A stretch of 64,000 nt of DNA from Synaphobranchus kaupii (Eukaryota; Chordata; Actinopteri; Anguilliformes; Synaphobranchidae). Position 1 is the stretch's first letter; every line of letters starts with the position of its first letter. The DNA is taken from the NCBI GenBank assembly GCA_029718625.1, contig CM056377.1, positions 94,728,998-94,792,997 of the forward strand, written 5' to 3'. The notes beneath the pieces are model-generated. The model made no database searches. It saw nothing but the letters and a program-made list of their open reading frames with translations, and was not told where the DNA came from. Positions 33,541 through 45,063 of the stretch are shown here, piece after piece. The translations under genes were made by a program, and so were the position numbers.

Positions 33541-34031
33541 GTGGGATGAACTTGAACTCGGACTTGATGGATGATTGTTATAATAATAACTCGGAGACTA
33601 AAGCTTAAAGATAATACCAGAACTGCTGGGCACTGCCCGAGCACTATTGATACAGTGAAGTAGCTACGATAGTGCACAGTGTATCCTAAGGTGCCGTTTC
33701 TGGGAAGGGAACCCAAGTGTAGCCCTGGTCCAGCAGTTCATTTAAATAAAACAGTTAATTAAATAAAGCATACCAATAACAACCAACTCAAGAGTTGCGT
33801 TGAAGTAATGCTGAAACATTAAAGAATAATGTAAACATTTTCATTGATGGGTTATTTGTATCCAGTGAAACTTAAATTGAGGTTTCAATCTCGTTTTAAC
33901 TGCAAAAATATGCTTATTTTTTATCGCAGTCCTAAGAGAAACCAATGGCATTGCAGTGCACTCGTATCATAACTTCCGTCTGAAATTCAGTGGATTGTGG
34001 GTGGTGCTTTTGACGCTGCTTTCTGTTGTAG

Positions 34032-34231
34032 AGTACCTGGAGGAGCTGAAGGAGTGTGCCCCCTCGTACACGCTGTGGTCTGGGTCCGAGGAGGAGCTGG
34101 TGGAACCCCTCAAGGGCGTGGCCAGCTCTATTGACAGGTGCTGCAGCGAGACTGAGGAGCAGGTCAACCAGCTGTCTGAAAATCTGATCCCGGCCCTGCA
34201 CGAATACGTCCTCTGTGCCGAGACCCTCAAG
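34032..34231 (+). CDS. snx7: snx7 exon 6 (residues 258-324, BAR helix 1-2)
   Basis: 200 nt between acceptor ttctgttgtag and donor gtatag; with the base from exon 5 it gives 67 codons and ends in phase 0. It contains EYLEELKECAPSYTLWSGSE, then a helical region LVEPLKGVASSIDRCCSETE and the end HEYVLCAETLK. Human SNX7 has the matching LWSASEEDLVDTLKDVASCID and EYVLYSEML (recalled). The two neighbouring cysteines in the helix are shared with SNX7. Confidence 0.94.
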
Positions 34232-34294
34232 GTATAGCAGTGTGCTTCAGACAAAGCGCATCGGCAAAAACAGTGAAGCTGCGTCCACTGTTAA

Positions 34295-34796
34295 AGGGTT
34301 AGTTCGGAATTCTGGACGTAAATATCTGTGAATATTCTCTCTTTGATCCTTTCGGGTTACACCTGTGTTGCGCTTACCGCCAACCCATGTGGAATTGTTG
34401 TTTCTGCTATTCCGACAGTGTCGGAACTGCTCTCGCAGGTAACGTCACAAAAGTATCGCTCCGCCACCGCACGTCAACGCACTGCCTCCTTCCACAGAGA
34501 ACATTGGGGCGATAGCACAAAGTAAAGGATTCAACGATCGTTTGACTTCAAAATGATGGTGTAAACACTCAAATCCACCCCGATAGTCTGTCGTGGTATT
34601 TCATTTGCTTTGGTGCACCGTGGAGTGTGTTTAAGTGTGTTTGGTAGTGGATGCTAACTGATACCATTAGGTTGCGCTAGCATTAGCGACAACTGGACGT
34701 CCATATGAAGGACAGCATGGAATCGGCTCCATCGATTGACAAGATCACGGGCAAGTCGTAAATGACATATCATGTCCAAAATTCCGAACCAACCCT
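34295..34796. mobile_element. TTAA-flanked MITE in snx7 intron 6 (Kolobok- or piggyBac-type)
   Basis: Inverted ends AGGGTTAGTTCGGAATTCTG and AAAATTCCGAACCAACCCT, flanked by TTAA at left and TCAA (one change) at right. A TTAA target points to Kolobok or piggyBac superfamilies; the AGGG start favours Kolobok. About 500 bp, no transposase. Confidence 0.75.
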
Positions 34797-34920
34797 TCAA
34801 TGCTATTTAAAGCCATAAGTCAACTAGACACTAGACTCTGGTGGCATGTTATAAATAGACAAGGTTAAATGTTTTCTAAGATATTGTGTTTTATCCATTT
34901 AATTGGTACATTTCTTTCAG

Positions 34921-35007
34921 GCAGTACTGAGAAGAAGGGACAATATTCAGGCAGATTTGGAGGCAAAAGGTGACACACTAGCCAATAAGAAGACTGAGAG
35001 GGAAGCT
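34921..35007 (+). CDS. snx7: snx7 exon 7 (residues 325-353, BAR coiled-coil)
   Basis: Twenty-nine codons between acceptor catttctttcag and donor gtaagt. It encodes AVLRRRDNIQADLEAKGDTL then ANKKTEREA, a highly charged helix matching the KRRDQIQAELDSK region of human SNX7 by memory. Phase 0 at both ends. The intron before it contains a TTAA-flanked MITE (34295-34796), which ends about 125 bp before the acceptor. Confidence 0.92.
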
Positions 35008-35309
35008 GTAAGTCTGGTGTTGATAACTTTTCCACTCCTTCCCCCTGGCTGATGCTCTTTAGCTTTTTCCAAAAGATTATTAGTAATAAGCCTCTTTCTA
35101 GCTCTCACGTCTCATTTCATTTTAAAGCAATCCATTTTAAGCCTGAAGAGGACTATGGCTATATTGGAAAATGTCTGTTCTGAAGATTATCTAAATATCT
35201 CAAGATAGTTTGAGAAGTCCTCATGAGGTCTGGCGTGTTCCTGAAGCAGAGTATAAATATTATTGAATATTGTCAAGCTAATCGTAGTATAATTAAATTG
35301 CCTGGAACT

Positions 35310-35600
35310 GCTGTGTCCTTTCAGTGTCAGAGGTTTGAGCTGGCTGTCAGGGCTGGTAAGAGCGGGGAGGGGGCGCCAGGCATTTTAAAAAGATATTGCT
35401 TTACAAATCCTGAGGTGTCCCCCCAGCTTGTCAGTGACCTTTCTCAGACTTTAATTATGAACTGGGAATGAGCTGCACCCCGGTGGACTGCACAATGCAC
35501 TTTAATAGGGATTGTGATGAGGAACAGATTCCCTGTGGCTCGGAATTACAATAGAGGTCATTAAGACCACAGCGCACACCTCGCAGAACCTGTGTAAGTG
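35310..35600. promoter_or_regulatory. Candidate conserved non-coding element in snx7 intron 7
   Basis: Unique, mixed-composition stretch with homeodomain-type words (TTTAATTATGA at about 35450, GGAATTACAATAGAGGTCAT at about 35540) and bHLH-like CAGCTTG. No coding frame across it fits snx7. It is called only on look; alignment to other fish would decide. Confidence 0.25.
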
Positions 35601-35659
35601 TTTGAATGTTCGCTTTGGGGAAAGTATACAAGAAGTTAAGTACGCTGTAAATCATAACG

Positions 35660-36210
35660 CCATCCTCACTAAATGCTTTGAGTACAGTATACTCAAAAAT
35701 TGCAATCGTCAGGACAGTTTAAATCTGTCAAGTTCCATTTACTCAAATATCAATACTCAAATAACGTTCAGTTAAGCAATGACTGTTCAAGTCATAAAAT
35801 TAAGTGAGCAGTATTTATTCCATTTGTGTGGGGCTTGTTGGATTTTCTGAATGTTCACTTTTGAGTAAGTTCAACTCAGATCTTTTGAATGGATACACTA
35901 GGTAAATTTAAGCTCAATAGTTAAATAATTCAAGTAAACATGACGACTGTTAATACTTAAGTTAAGATAACTAAAACTGGATTTGTGTTAACTGAAGTCA
36001 TTTAAGTAGTTTTAATATGTATCAAAGGAATTTTAAGTTAATACCGGTGAAACCAATTTTTGGAATCTTAGCAACTCTGATTTGTGTTGGGTTAACTTAA
36101 TTAACCTTAATATTATAAAAATGAAATAGTTTGTGTTGCTTTATTCAATTTGTTTAAGACAACGGGTTTCCTTTTTGAGTAAGCTGAACTTATTGCATTT
36201 TACAGTGTAT
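35660..36210. repeat. AT-rich candidate MITE ending TTTTACAGTG
   Basis: A run of AAGTTAA/TTAACTT/ACTCAA words ending GCATTTTACAGTGTATAC, like common fish elements with CACTGTAAAA ends. The left edge (about 35684) matches only weakly, so limits are uncertain. Confidence 0.4.
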
Positions 36211-36404
36211 ACTATAGATTTAGGTGCATTGCTGACATACATTTGAATCTGTAATGAAGTGGATCTGGGTTATATGGAGTTCAGAAGAGGGAACATTTTC
36301 AAGTGCTGATAAAATCTTGAGTCACTTTACTAATGACTGCCATTTTTTACATAAATGTGTAGTTAAGAGGAGACTCAGACAGAGGAGTGCTCGCTTGATT
36401 TATG

Positions 36405-36720
36405 TACAATTATTATCCTTCAATTAGAAATGCAGTCATTTCAGGGCAAATTTGACTCCTATTCAGCCGTGCTGTGATGTGAGCAGTCCTCTTTGTTATG
36501 CAAAAAAGCGGCCAACAGCCGATCAGGCAGCAGCAACTTAAAAGCGCCAATTTAACAAAAGCCTTCAAATTTCATTCCCATGAAATTTTCACTTTCAATG
36601 CCCTAACAACGTAATTGCCACATAACGGCTTTATTTCCTTTTAGACTCAGCCTAGAAGGCCATTGTGACTGGGCATTTGAGGTACCTGGCACTGTCAAAT
36701 AGTTAAACAACATAAATGTG
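36405..36720. promoter_or_regulatory. Candidate conserved non-coding element before snx7 exon 8
   Basis: Unique stretch with CCTTCAATTAGAAATG, TTATGCAAAAAAG (octamer-like), TTTCATTCCCATGAAATTTT and CATAACGGCTTTATT. It ends about 80 bp before exon 8. It could hold splicing or enhancer information; no evidence beyond its look and place. Confidence 0.25.
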
Positions 36721-36799
36721 GTCCCATGAATCGAGTCCGCGGGGCCGCTGAGACTGACCACTAACATTTGCATTGTGTCACTTGCTGAAGGATTCTAAG

Positions 36800-36892
36800 G
36801 ATCTAGGTTTTGTATTGGGGAGCTTCCTTGGCAAAAACCCAGAAGAAGCCAAGCAACAGAAGCAACAGAGACTTGATGTGGAAATCGAAGAG
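36800..36892 (+). CDS. snx7: snx7 exon 8 (residues 354-384), frame-preserving candidate cassette exon
   Basis: Thirty-one codons between acceptor ggattctaag and donor gtacag, phase 0 on both sides, so it could be skipped without changing frame. It reads DLGFVLGSFLGKNPEEAKQQ followed by KQQRLDVEIEE, which runs straight into the coiled coil LKEEIDKL of exon 9. The continuous heptad-like charge pattern and open frame support it as coding. As I recall, human SNX7 has only a short linker here, so this may be an exon kept in fish or an alternative exon. The acceptor has a poor pyrimidine tract, in line with regulated use. Confidence 0.75.
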
Positions 36893-39412
36893 GTACAGTA
36901 CAGAGCAAGGGCGGGCCTCACCCCTGACCGGCTAGGGCTTCAGCTTGGGCTTTCTGACCAGCGTTGGCATTGAGATGGTAACATTTTAAATAGCACCCTA
37001 TTGGAACGGTGTTGTCTAAGGCCAGAGACTTTCAACTGGCTAACGTTTAATACTCTGATGGAAACTGTAAAGGTCTGTTTGAAGGGACTGGGTACACAGC
37101 GATCCTGTCACGCCCCACCCTGATGGCAACCTTTACTGAAACAATAGCCAGAGGTTAGGAGCGACATGTGTGGAGTGCGATTTGGAAAAGTAAATTTTGA
37201 TGTAATTTTACATTTTTTTGTCAATGTTTCCTGGTATTTAGATAATTTATTTCTATGACAAATGATCACATTTGACCTTTTTCACATTTCTTGTTGTTTG
37301 AAATGTTACCAGATTCACACAGTTAAGAGCCATTCAGTTTGAACCTGGTTGTGGTCACAACTCCTCCTTTTGAAAGACTGTTGTGTATGTGGACATTTTC
37401 TTTTTCAACTTAACTAAAGATTCCAGTTTCCCCCTTTTTTAACCTGGCTTTTGCTTTATGTTAACTAAACTGTTGTGCCTAGCATTATAGTATGGTTCAC
37501 TAGTCCTGTGAGTTATGTGTAAAAGGAATGCCAGATTATAACAGATTAACTTTAGTCTGTACAAACTGGTATTGTCACTAACAACGGTGTGCAGGTCACA
37601 GTACTGGCTAGTCACTGATGTGAGTGTATTTGGTCCATGGATGTTTTGTATGTGCATATTGTATTTCTTGTATGTAGTTCAGTTTTCTGACCTGGTTTTC
37701 AGCTGAACAATTCCACAAGAGTCACAGAGCTGTTTGCTGAAAGTGGTTAAATTGTTGATGGCATACGTTCAAAGGACAACCCCTCTGCAAGCCTTTTGGT
37801 GGGATGCAATATCGTGTCTGACCACTGGGTGGCAGGAAAGTCTAACTTGCGCATTAGACTGCGGCACCACAACTTGCACAATAACTGTCAATTTGGCATT
37901 TTGAGGCATCGTGTCTCATATCCTTGCAATCAGTTGGAAGGGGGTTCCAGACTTGAATCTCACTCGAATTTCCCCAAGTATTTATAAATCTGACTTTAAC
38001 TGGTAGTTTAGAAAAGCTTTGGGCATATAAGAAGGAATTGTCTCCGGTCAGGTCCGTTTTCCTTTTCACTGAGCATGGCATTTGATGGCTTAGAAATACA
38101 AATGTTGTGTGGGTAAGCCGTGTTGGAGGTTTCCATTCTGCGTGCGCGTGGCCTGCTCATTGGGACAGTGTCAGGTGACAGGCAATGAGTCTCGAGCCAT
38201 GTGATAACGTCATCAGTCATCATGAACGTTCTCATGGTCATCAAGAATGTTAAGATTTGATTTCAGAAATTATTATAATCTTTCCAAGAGCGTGTCGATA
38301 TAGATTTTTTTGTTGCCTTCTTACTTGTGAGCATAACACTTCTCGCAGTTATTGCTGGGACATTCTGTCCACCCTACATATCTTGCTCATGCAGTGGAGA
38401 ACAATGGAGAATGTTGGTCATTTTGAAAAGGCTATCTGTGTGTGCCAGCATCTGTGTGCTCCTATGGCTGCAGGGAGCAATCACTGTCACTAATGAAATG
38501 TCCTGAGCGTCACTGGATATGCTGCAGTGACCGATCGTAGCAGCCAGTCCTCTGACACTGCTTGTTCCACATGAAAGCTCCATGTAATCACCTCTTCTGT
38601 GCTGGCAAATAAACACACACTTGAGGCCTGTGGAGCTTCACATCGATCTCCAAAATGAGAAGCAAACAAAACCGAGGAACGAACGCCAGTGTCAACAGGC
38701 AGCTCATTTCAAAGGGCTTTCTGCGGAACTAAAGTTGGAAATGAGAACCAGGCCTCCTGCCGTGTCTGAAATAACATCATACCGACAATGCTATGTTTTG
38801 CCAGTATTACCGTGACGCTTCCTTGCTAAACATTGTGTAGCAGTGTTTTAACCATTTAAAGAGTTCTTCAAAAATCATTTTGGTTGTTAAATCGGTAAGT
38901 GCGGAGCAACAAGATGCCAAGGTGGAAGGGCTTCCAGAGCTGTGACTCATGTAATTGGGTTCGTAATCAGTGTCTAGCATGCGTCCCTGTGCGCTCTCTA
39001 TACTTACTTCACCATGCACTGGCCCGCCTCTTTCAGCTCCTCCATCGCAGAGCTGTAGCCGAAAATCAGTGTTAGAACCCATGTGAAGCCCTCTACAGCG
39101 GCTGTTCCCATACTGAGGAGGGTCATTGGAGGGCCTGAGGCGCAGGTGACAAGGTGACACGCAGAAAAAAAAAAGGACTAGGTGCAGGTAATGCGATTTC
39201 CGTCGGTGCAACGCAAGTCAAATTAAACACTGCACCTGTTCCATGCGCCACGCTAGTTAGCGCGCATGCAGTCGTTTTGATACATGTAAAAAGTATTCAT
39301 TCTACACTTGAACGTACGGCAAGGGGTTCGGTCACCGTAAATGCGTTCGCTCATTGACGTGGGTTTGGACACATTTAGCCGCCTGTATGCAAAGAGCCTC
39401 CACTCCCAATTC
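36893..39412. other. snx7: snx7 intron 8, first part; no gene assigned
   Basis: No recognised transposon. A minus-strand stretch about 38995-39148 is open in one frame between a CTCAG acceptor-like and a GTAAGT donor-like signal (reading SNDPPQYGNSRCRG onwards); I do not recognise it and weigh it as chance or a conserved non-coding stretch. Confidence 0.4.
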
Positions 39413-39420
39413 ATCTAAAC

Positions 39421-39623
39421 CAGGGATCTCAGACTGGAATCCTGGTGGGCTGTAGCGTCGGCTGGATTTTGGTACAATCCCACATTTAAGTGCTGAATTT
39501 AACTCCCGAGTGCTTAAAGAGTACGCAGTTTGTTCCCAAGGCTTAAATTGGCTGCTGACTGAAATGAAACTCCAAAAACCTGCAGATACTGTGGCCCTCC
39601 AGCACTGGACGTTGAGACCGCTG
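39421..39623. mobile_element. hAT MITE, 203 bp, in snx7 intron 8
   Basis: Ends CAGGGATCTCAGACTGGAAT and CACTGGACGTTGAGACCGCTG, imperfect inverted repeats. Flanks ATCTAAAC (39413-39420) and ACCTAAAC (39624-39631) are an 8-bp duplication with one change, as hAT elements make. Confidence 0.85.
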
Positions 39624-39631
39624 ACCTAAAC

Positions 39632-40861
39632 GTTTTGTACGAGGCGAGACGCTTGAGCACAGCACGCTAGTCTGTCAATTGGCTGAAAAGTCCTTTACGG
39701 AATTTGCTGTCAAGACTGCAAGGAGAACAAAATAATCGTTCGACAAGGCAGTGGCACGGCCCTTTTTCCGGCAGAAATGAGAAAAATGAAGGTCAAATAG
39801 TGTTCATGCATCAAACGACGGTATATTGACCGTAGTCACGAGTGCAAAGTTGTCCTGCTGCTTTTTAACCTTTCTCTGGAATCAGTTTATTGGTCATTTA
39901 GAATGCAGTGTAATTGACAAAACATCAATATTATTTAAAATAAAGCTAGTTTCCATTACGATTTTTTTGTATGTAAGCCCAGAAAATTTGCATTCAGTTA
40001 TTTTATGTTTTTAACTGTTAGTTTTCTTTCTAAATACTTAACGTTTGCCTTCATTCATTTTTAGATAATTGGTGAAAGGGCTGTCTGTTCCTTTTCTAAG
40101 CTGGTGTTTGCGCCGAAGCTAAAATTATCCTCATCTTGTACCCTTCTCCTTTGCGATTGGCTCTGCACTTAAAAGGTCTTCACTCATTGCACACAAAGAT
40201 ACTACATGTAGCCTGTGCTTCTGTTAAATATTGTTTTGCAGTTATTCGTTTTGGCATACCAGAGAGGCACACATTTTAAAAGCACTAGCCGCATTAGGTT
40301 TAGCATTGCTTCCAACTTAAAGGCTGACTAGGCTTGTTGACCTAAAAGTAAAACCAAAAACCACTTTTATCTGCTGTATGCATTACATTATTGTGCCTGG
40401 TAGGAGATCCTCACAGCAGGGTTCAATATGGAATGTGGTAAGTACAGACTAAACATAATTGCCTGTTGATTTGCCAACTCAGGAAGACATAAATGAAAAT
40501 AACAGAGAAATCTCCACAAATAATTACAATCTTTCTCAGATGATCTTCAAACTCACTGGTGTTAGTTTGAGTTTCTTTGTAACCTTGGCAACTTTTAGTA
40601 CTTGGTTTAAAACTCAAATTCTTCAACACCACCAGGCTGCATCTGTCAATCCCCCTTTTACAGTGAAGTAAGTTTTAATAATAATGTCTGACGTGGGGGT
40701 GTATAGCATTTGGTTATCTCAGTTCCTGTTGCACAGATGTAATCTAGTCAGGAATTTGAAACAAACTCTTGCCACTCTGTTTTGTTGTCCGACCAGTTCA
40801 CAACCAGGGCCCCGTTTCAATACCATGCCTCTTTTCATATAGTATGCCTTTCTGTCAACAG
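39632..40861. other. snx7: snx7 intron 8, last part
   Basis: AT-rich; no recognised element or exon before the acceptor of exon 9. Confidence 0.5.
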
Positions 40862-41014
40862 CTTAAGGAAGAAATTGATAAGTTGGATGACAAAATGGAG
40901 TTTGCCAACAATGCCATGAAAGGGGACTGGGAGAGGTGGCAGAGGAACATGAGGGGAGACATCAAGGCTGCTTTCTTGTGCACTGCCGAGAAGAACGTCG
41001 ACTATTATGAGAAG
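40862..41014 (+). CDS. snx7: snx7 exon 9 (residues 385-435, BAR helix 3)
   Basis: Fifty-one codons between acceptor tttctgtcaacag and donor gtgagg. It encodes LKEEIDKLDDKMEFANNAMK then GDWERWQRNMRGDIKAAFLC and AEKNVDYYEK. The DWERWKQNMxxDIK motif and the NxxYYE end are hallmarks of the SNX7/SNX30/SNX4 BAR helix 3. It is followed by the longest intron (15.2 kb), which starts with a hairpin MITE and a 71-bp satellite. Confidence 0.94.
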
Positions 41015-41193
41015 GTGAGGCGGGAGGGCGTTGATTCAGGGGGATTTGAGATGCTTTGTGCCAGAGTGACTGAGAGAACCTTGTTTCTGAAGAGCCAGAT
41101 TTTTTTTTATTCATACATGTACAGTAGTTTACTTCCAGTAATCGTGTTGACAGGCATTTGAAGGCTCTGTGCAGTCTAAAAACAATAGACATT

Positions 41194-41394
41194 GGGCCTC
41201 ATTCACCAATCGCTCTATGAACAAATTTGTTCTTAAGACTTTCTTTGAAAACATTTTGGGATTAACTGATGTTTGCGTTCTGAGCTTCTGTTCTACCCAA
41301 TAAAAAAACATTGGTGAATGCCAGAATGTTCATAAAAACATTTTAAAGAAAGTCTTAACAAATTTGTTTGTAGAATGGTTGGTGAATGAGGCCC
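41194..41394. mobile_element. Hairpin MITE, 201 bp, in snx7 intron 9
   Basis: Inverted ends GGGCCTCATTCACCAATCG and GGTTGGTGAATGAGGCCC, with further complementary inner parts (AAATTTGTTCTTAAGACTTT versus AAAGTCTTAACAAATTTG). Flanked by ATT on both sides, a 3-bp duplication compatible with PIF/Harbinger-type insertion. Confidence 0.85.
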
Positions 41395-41895
41395 ATTGTA
41401 CTTAATTTGGGGAGCATTTTTTAATTTCTTAAACATTTATTTGTTCATTTTAGTTTCCGAATTGAATTGAATTTTGAGTTGATTGAATCTGTGCTTTGGA
41501 GGCCTTTCACATACCCATCATAATTTAAATGCACCTCCATTTTGCACTCAGTGCAGATACCAAGGCGAATATTACAGCCCAGGGAACCAGAGGCATTCAA
41601 ATTCTAGCCTTTTTCTGCAGAGGAGGATTAGCAAACACATTCAGAACAGCAAGTGCTGTAATCTACACATCTCATGGTGGGTTATCTTGGAGTTATATGA
41701 GATTTGGGATCCTCAATTAAATCCACTGGAAAAGAACGAATAGCTGTAGAACACGCTTCTTCAGCTCCATTTCCCAATACTAATGTGTTGCTATAGGAAT
41801 TAACATTTGTTTGTCAAGAAAAACTAATTGTTAGAATCGTATTTGTAATGGGCACTATTTGATTAGCTTAGCTTCAGACATTTAGCACTGACTTC

Positions 41896-43020
41896 ACATG
41901 GTTGTCATATACCTTACAACCTCACACTGGTAGCAAAGAACATACACAAAGCATGTTTACATGGTTGTCATATACCTTACAACCTCACACTGGGTAGCAC
42001 AAGATAAAGAACATACACAAAGCATGTTTACATGGTTCTCATATACCTTACAACCTCACACTGGGTAGCACAAGATAAAGAACATACACAAAGCATGTTT
42101 ACATGGTTGTCATATACCTTACAACCTCACACTGGGTAGCACAAGATAAAGAACATACACAAAGCATGTTTACATGGTTGTCATATACCTTACAACCTCA
42201 CATTGGGTAGCACAAGATAAAGAACATACACAAAGCATGTTTACATGGTTGTCATATACCTTACAACCTCACACTGGGTAGCACAAGATAAAGAACATAC
42301 ACAAAGCATGTTTACATGGTTGTCATATACCTTACAACCTCACACTGGGTAGCACAAGATAAAGAACACACACAAAGCATGTTTACATGGTTGTCATATA
42401 CCTTACAACCTCACACTGGGTAGCACAAGATAAAGAACACACACAAAGCATGTTTACATGGTTGTCATATACCTTACAACCTCACACTGGGTAGCACAAG
42501 ATAAAGAACATACACAAAGCATGTTTACATGGTTGTCATATACCTTACAACCTCACACTGGGTAGCACAAGATAAAGAACATACACAAAGCATGTTTACA
42601 TGGTTGTCATATACCTTACAACCTCACACTGGGTAGCACAAGATAAAGAACACACACAAAGCATGTTTACATGGTTGTCATATACCTTACAACCTCACAC
42701 TGGGTAGCACAAGATAAAGAGCATACACAAAGCATGTTTACATGGTTGTCATATACCTTACAACCTCACACTGGGTAGCACAAGATAAAGAACATACACA
42801 AAGCATGTTTACATGGTTGTCATATACCTTACAACCTCACACTGGGTAGCACAAGATAAAGAACATACACAAAGCATGTTTACATGGTTGTCATATACCT
42901 TACAACCTCACACTGGGTAGCACAAGATAAAGAACATACACAAAGCATGTTTACATGGTTGTCATATACCTTACAACCTCACACTGGGTAGCACAAGATA
43001 AAGAACATACACAAAGCATG
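41896..43020. repeat. 71-bp satellite, about 16 copies, in snx7 intron 9
   Basis: Unit carries ACATGGTTGTCATATACCTT, ACAACCTCACACTGGGTAGC and ACAAGATAAAGAACATACAC. Copies differ by only one or two bases (ACATACAC versus ACACACAC, one TTCTC variant, one CATTGGG, one GAGCATA). The first unit lacks about 10 bp (GTAGCAAAGAAC). Non-coding. Confidence 0.98.
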
Positions 43021-43404
43021 GTGTGGCAGTGTTTTTCTTTATTGTTTTTGGCTTTTCGGCAGTATGAATGGTTTTCCTTCAGAGAGCTGACCACTTGTAG
43101 ATAAACACATTTGTACGACATATGTCCTTGTGTGGGTCTGTACTTCAGTGTACTAACTATGTCTGTATATGTGTATCTAGAACTTGAACTTGAAATCAAT
43201 GTAACACCTAATGTAGTTCTCAAACCTTTTTTTTTGCATCAAGAATTAATGATTGATGGGATAGAATTTGAATGCAATTTGTGAAAGCCCTAACATCCAT
43301 ATTTTCATATTTTAGCTCCAGTAAATTTCCAGTTAAAATGTCTCTAAATAGTCCCATAAGTGACGCTAATTGCTCTTATGAGAACTTTACAAGCTACAGC
43401 AAAC

Positions 43405-43515
43405 ATCAGGCACCTGGGGAGGCTGGAGCCTATCCCAGTATGCATTGGGTGAGAGGCAGGAATACTCCCTGGACAGGTCGCCAATCCATCACAGGGCACA
43501 TACACCATTAACTCA
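43405..43515 (-). repeat. 3' part of a dispersed fish repeat (SINE or LINE-linked)
   Basis: On the minus strand it reads GTGCCCTGTGATGGATTGGC then GACCTGTCCAGGGAGTATTC and GGGATAGGCTCCAGCC, a very common fish repeat segment. It probably belongs to the same family as 14574-14655. It is followed by a CA and an ATT microsatellite. Confidence 0.65.
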
Positions 43516-43524
43516 CACACACTC

Positions 43525-43582
43525 ATTATTATTATTATTATTATTGTTATTGCTATTGTCATTATTATTATTATTATTATTA
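43525..43582. repeat. (ATT)n microsatellite, interrupted
   Basis: 58 bp of ATT units with GTT/GCT/GTC interruptions in the middle. Confidence 0.95.
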
Positions 43583-45063
43583 GCACAGTAAGTGGACAGA
43601 AATGTCTTGGCAGCCTCAGTAAACAGTTGGTAACTGTGTGCCTTAGATTTAGTCAATTTTATAGGGCAGCATCACAGGTGTGCAGCACTGCATGGCTGTG
43701 AAATTGTTTCCCAGTCATGAAGTGCTACGTCAACATTGATTCCCCCAATTCTGAAATAGCCCTGTCATAATATGCGTCAGTTTCACTATCGTCAACTTGT
43801 AATATGTGTAAAGGGATTTTGTCTTATCAAGTTTTTCAACCAACTCCAAAGTTTATTTCTGGGTTCTTCTACTGAAGATATCAAGGTGCTGCTTAGCCTA
43901 TATGTTTACATTTTACATTTTAACTGTTGCTCTATGAAGAGTATTTCAGTTTTGATGTGAAGCCACAACAATGCCATTATCTATTTCATTGATGTCAACA
44001 CTATAAAGTGATGCGAGTTGCTTCATCTGAGTATGTATTTCATATATCCGTAGTATTTTGTTTTGTTATTTAAATCAAAATGTGAAGCTGGATATTTCAA
44101 CTGTTAAAATATAACTATAACTGGATATGCAAGGATGAGTAACAGTTTCTTGCTTAGATGTATTCTACGGTGAATGCATCAGTGATTTGACAACGTGCCA
44201 CCAGAGGGTGGTAGTAGTCCATTTTTTTCTCTCTTGATAATTAAGAAGATCATGATGAAGTAAGATAACCATATAATAGAGGCATTGATGTTTTGTGCTA
44301 ATTTTGGTGAGAAGGGTAGGTTTTATAATTGATGTCAGATTCTTTTCGTTTGACTCCCATGGCTAAAGCTCATATCTCCGTTGTACAAGGATAACAGTAA
44401 ATCAGCAAATAGACACGCCCACTAATCACACAACACAAAACAAGGGCAGAGAGATAGGTCATCATCTGAAATTAATTCAGGAAATCTGTTGAGGTAAAAA
44501 AAAAAAAAAAAGATTAAATAAGCACGGTTGATGAATACCAGTTTTATAGTAGGTCCGCTTTTTAAACTGACTGCTTACCTATGAGAAAATGACACGCAGG
44601 GCATTTTAATTCTAAGGAGCAGATGTGCGATGTTGAGAGATTGCGAACCCTGATCTCTCCATATTCCCTGTGCGGTTATTCTGTGCTGAGGCATGACTGA
44701 AATCATTATGACAGGAGCTAATGGAGACAAATGTGAATATTACAGGGCCGCCTACATAAATCCGAAAATCTAGAACAGCTCTCAAATGTTGAGGGTGCAC
44801 ATGCTGGCTGTCCCTAAGGCGAGTGTCCAAAGTGCACATGTGGAAATGCTGTTTTTATGTAGAGGCCTGTGTGTTTGTGATCCTGGTACATGTGTCATAC
44901 ACACCTATTTTAACTGTCCTTTACTATATCAATTTGACAGAACACAAGGACCGTTTTAATTATTCCAGACATGAGAAATAAACACGGAATTCAGCCCAGA
45001 GCCCATCCATTTACACAGTAAGAAATGTCCTCAGTTTATACAGGGCAAAGATACATACGTATA
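43583..45063. other. snx7: snx7 intron 9 segment; candidate conserved stretch near 44620-44830
   Basis: 44620-44830 is unique and balanced in composition with words such as GACTGAAATCATTATGACAG, GGAGCTAATGGAGACAAATG and CCGCCTACATAAATCCG that look constrained. An A17 run lies at about 44497-44513. No exon recognised. Confidence 0.3.

Noticed and set aside
33351..33716. 121-codon minus-strand frame opposite snx7 exon 5
   Set aside because: Shadow of a real exon; the plus strand has clear snx7 homology and splice sites.
38807..39211. 134-codon minus-strand frame with acceptor- and donor-like signals
   Set aside because: No known protein; two frames are open over part of it; it lies inside snx7 intron 8 and could be a constrained non-coding stretch. 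Not strong enough to list as a gene.
41896..43020. CRISPR-like array of regular repeats
   Set aside because: The 71-bp units follow each other without unique spacers, lie in an animal intron and have no cas genes nearby. It is a satellite.
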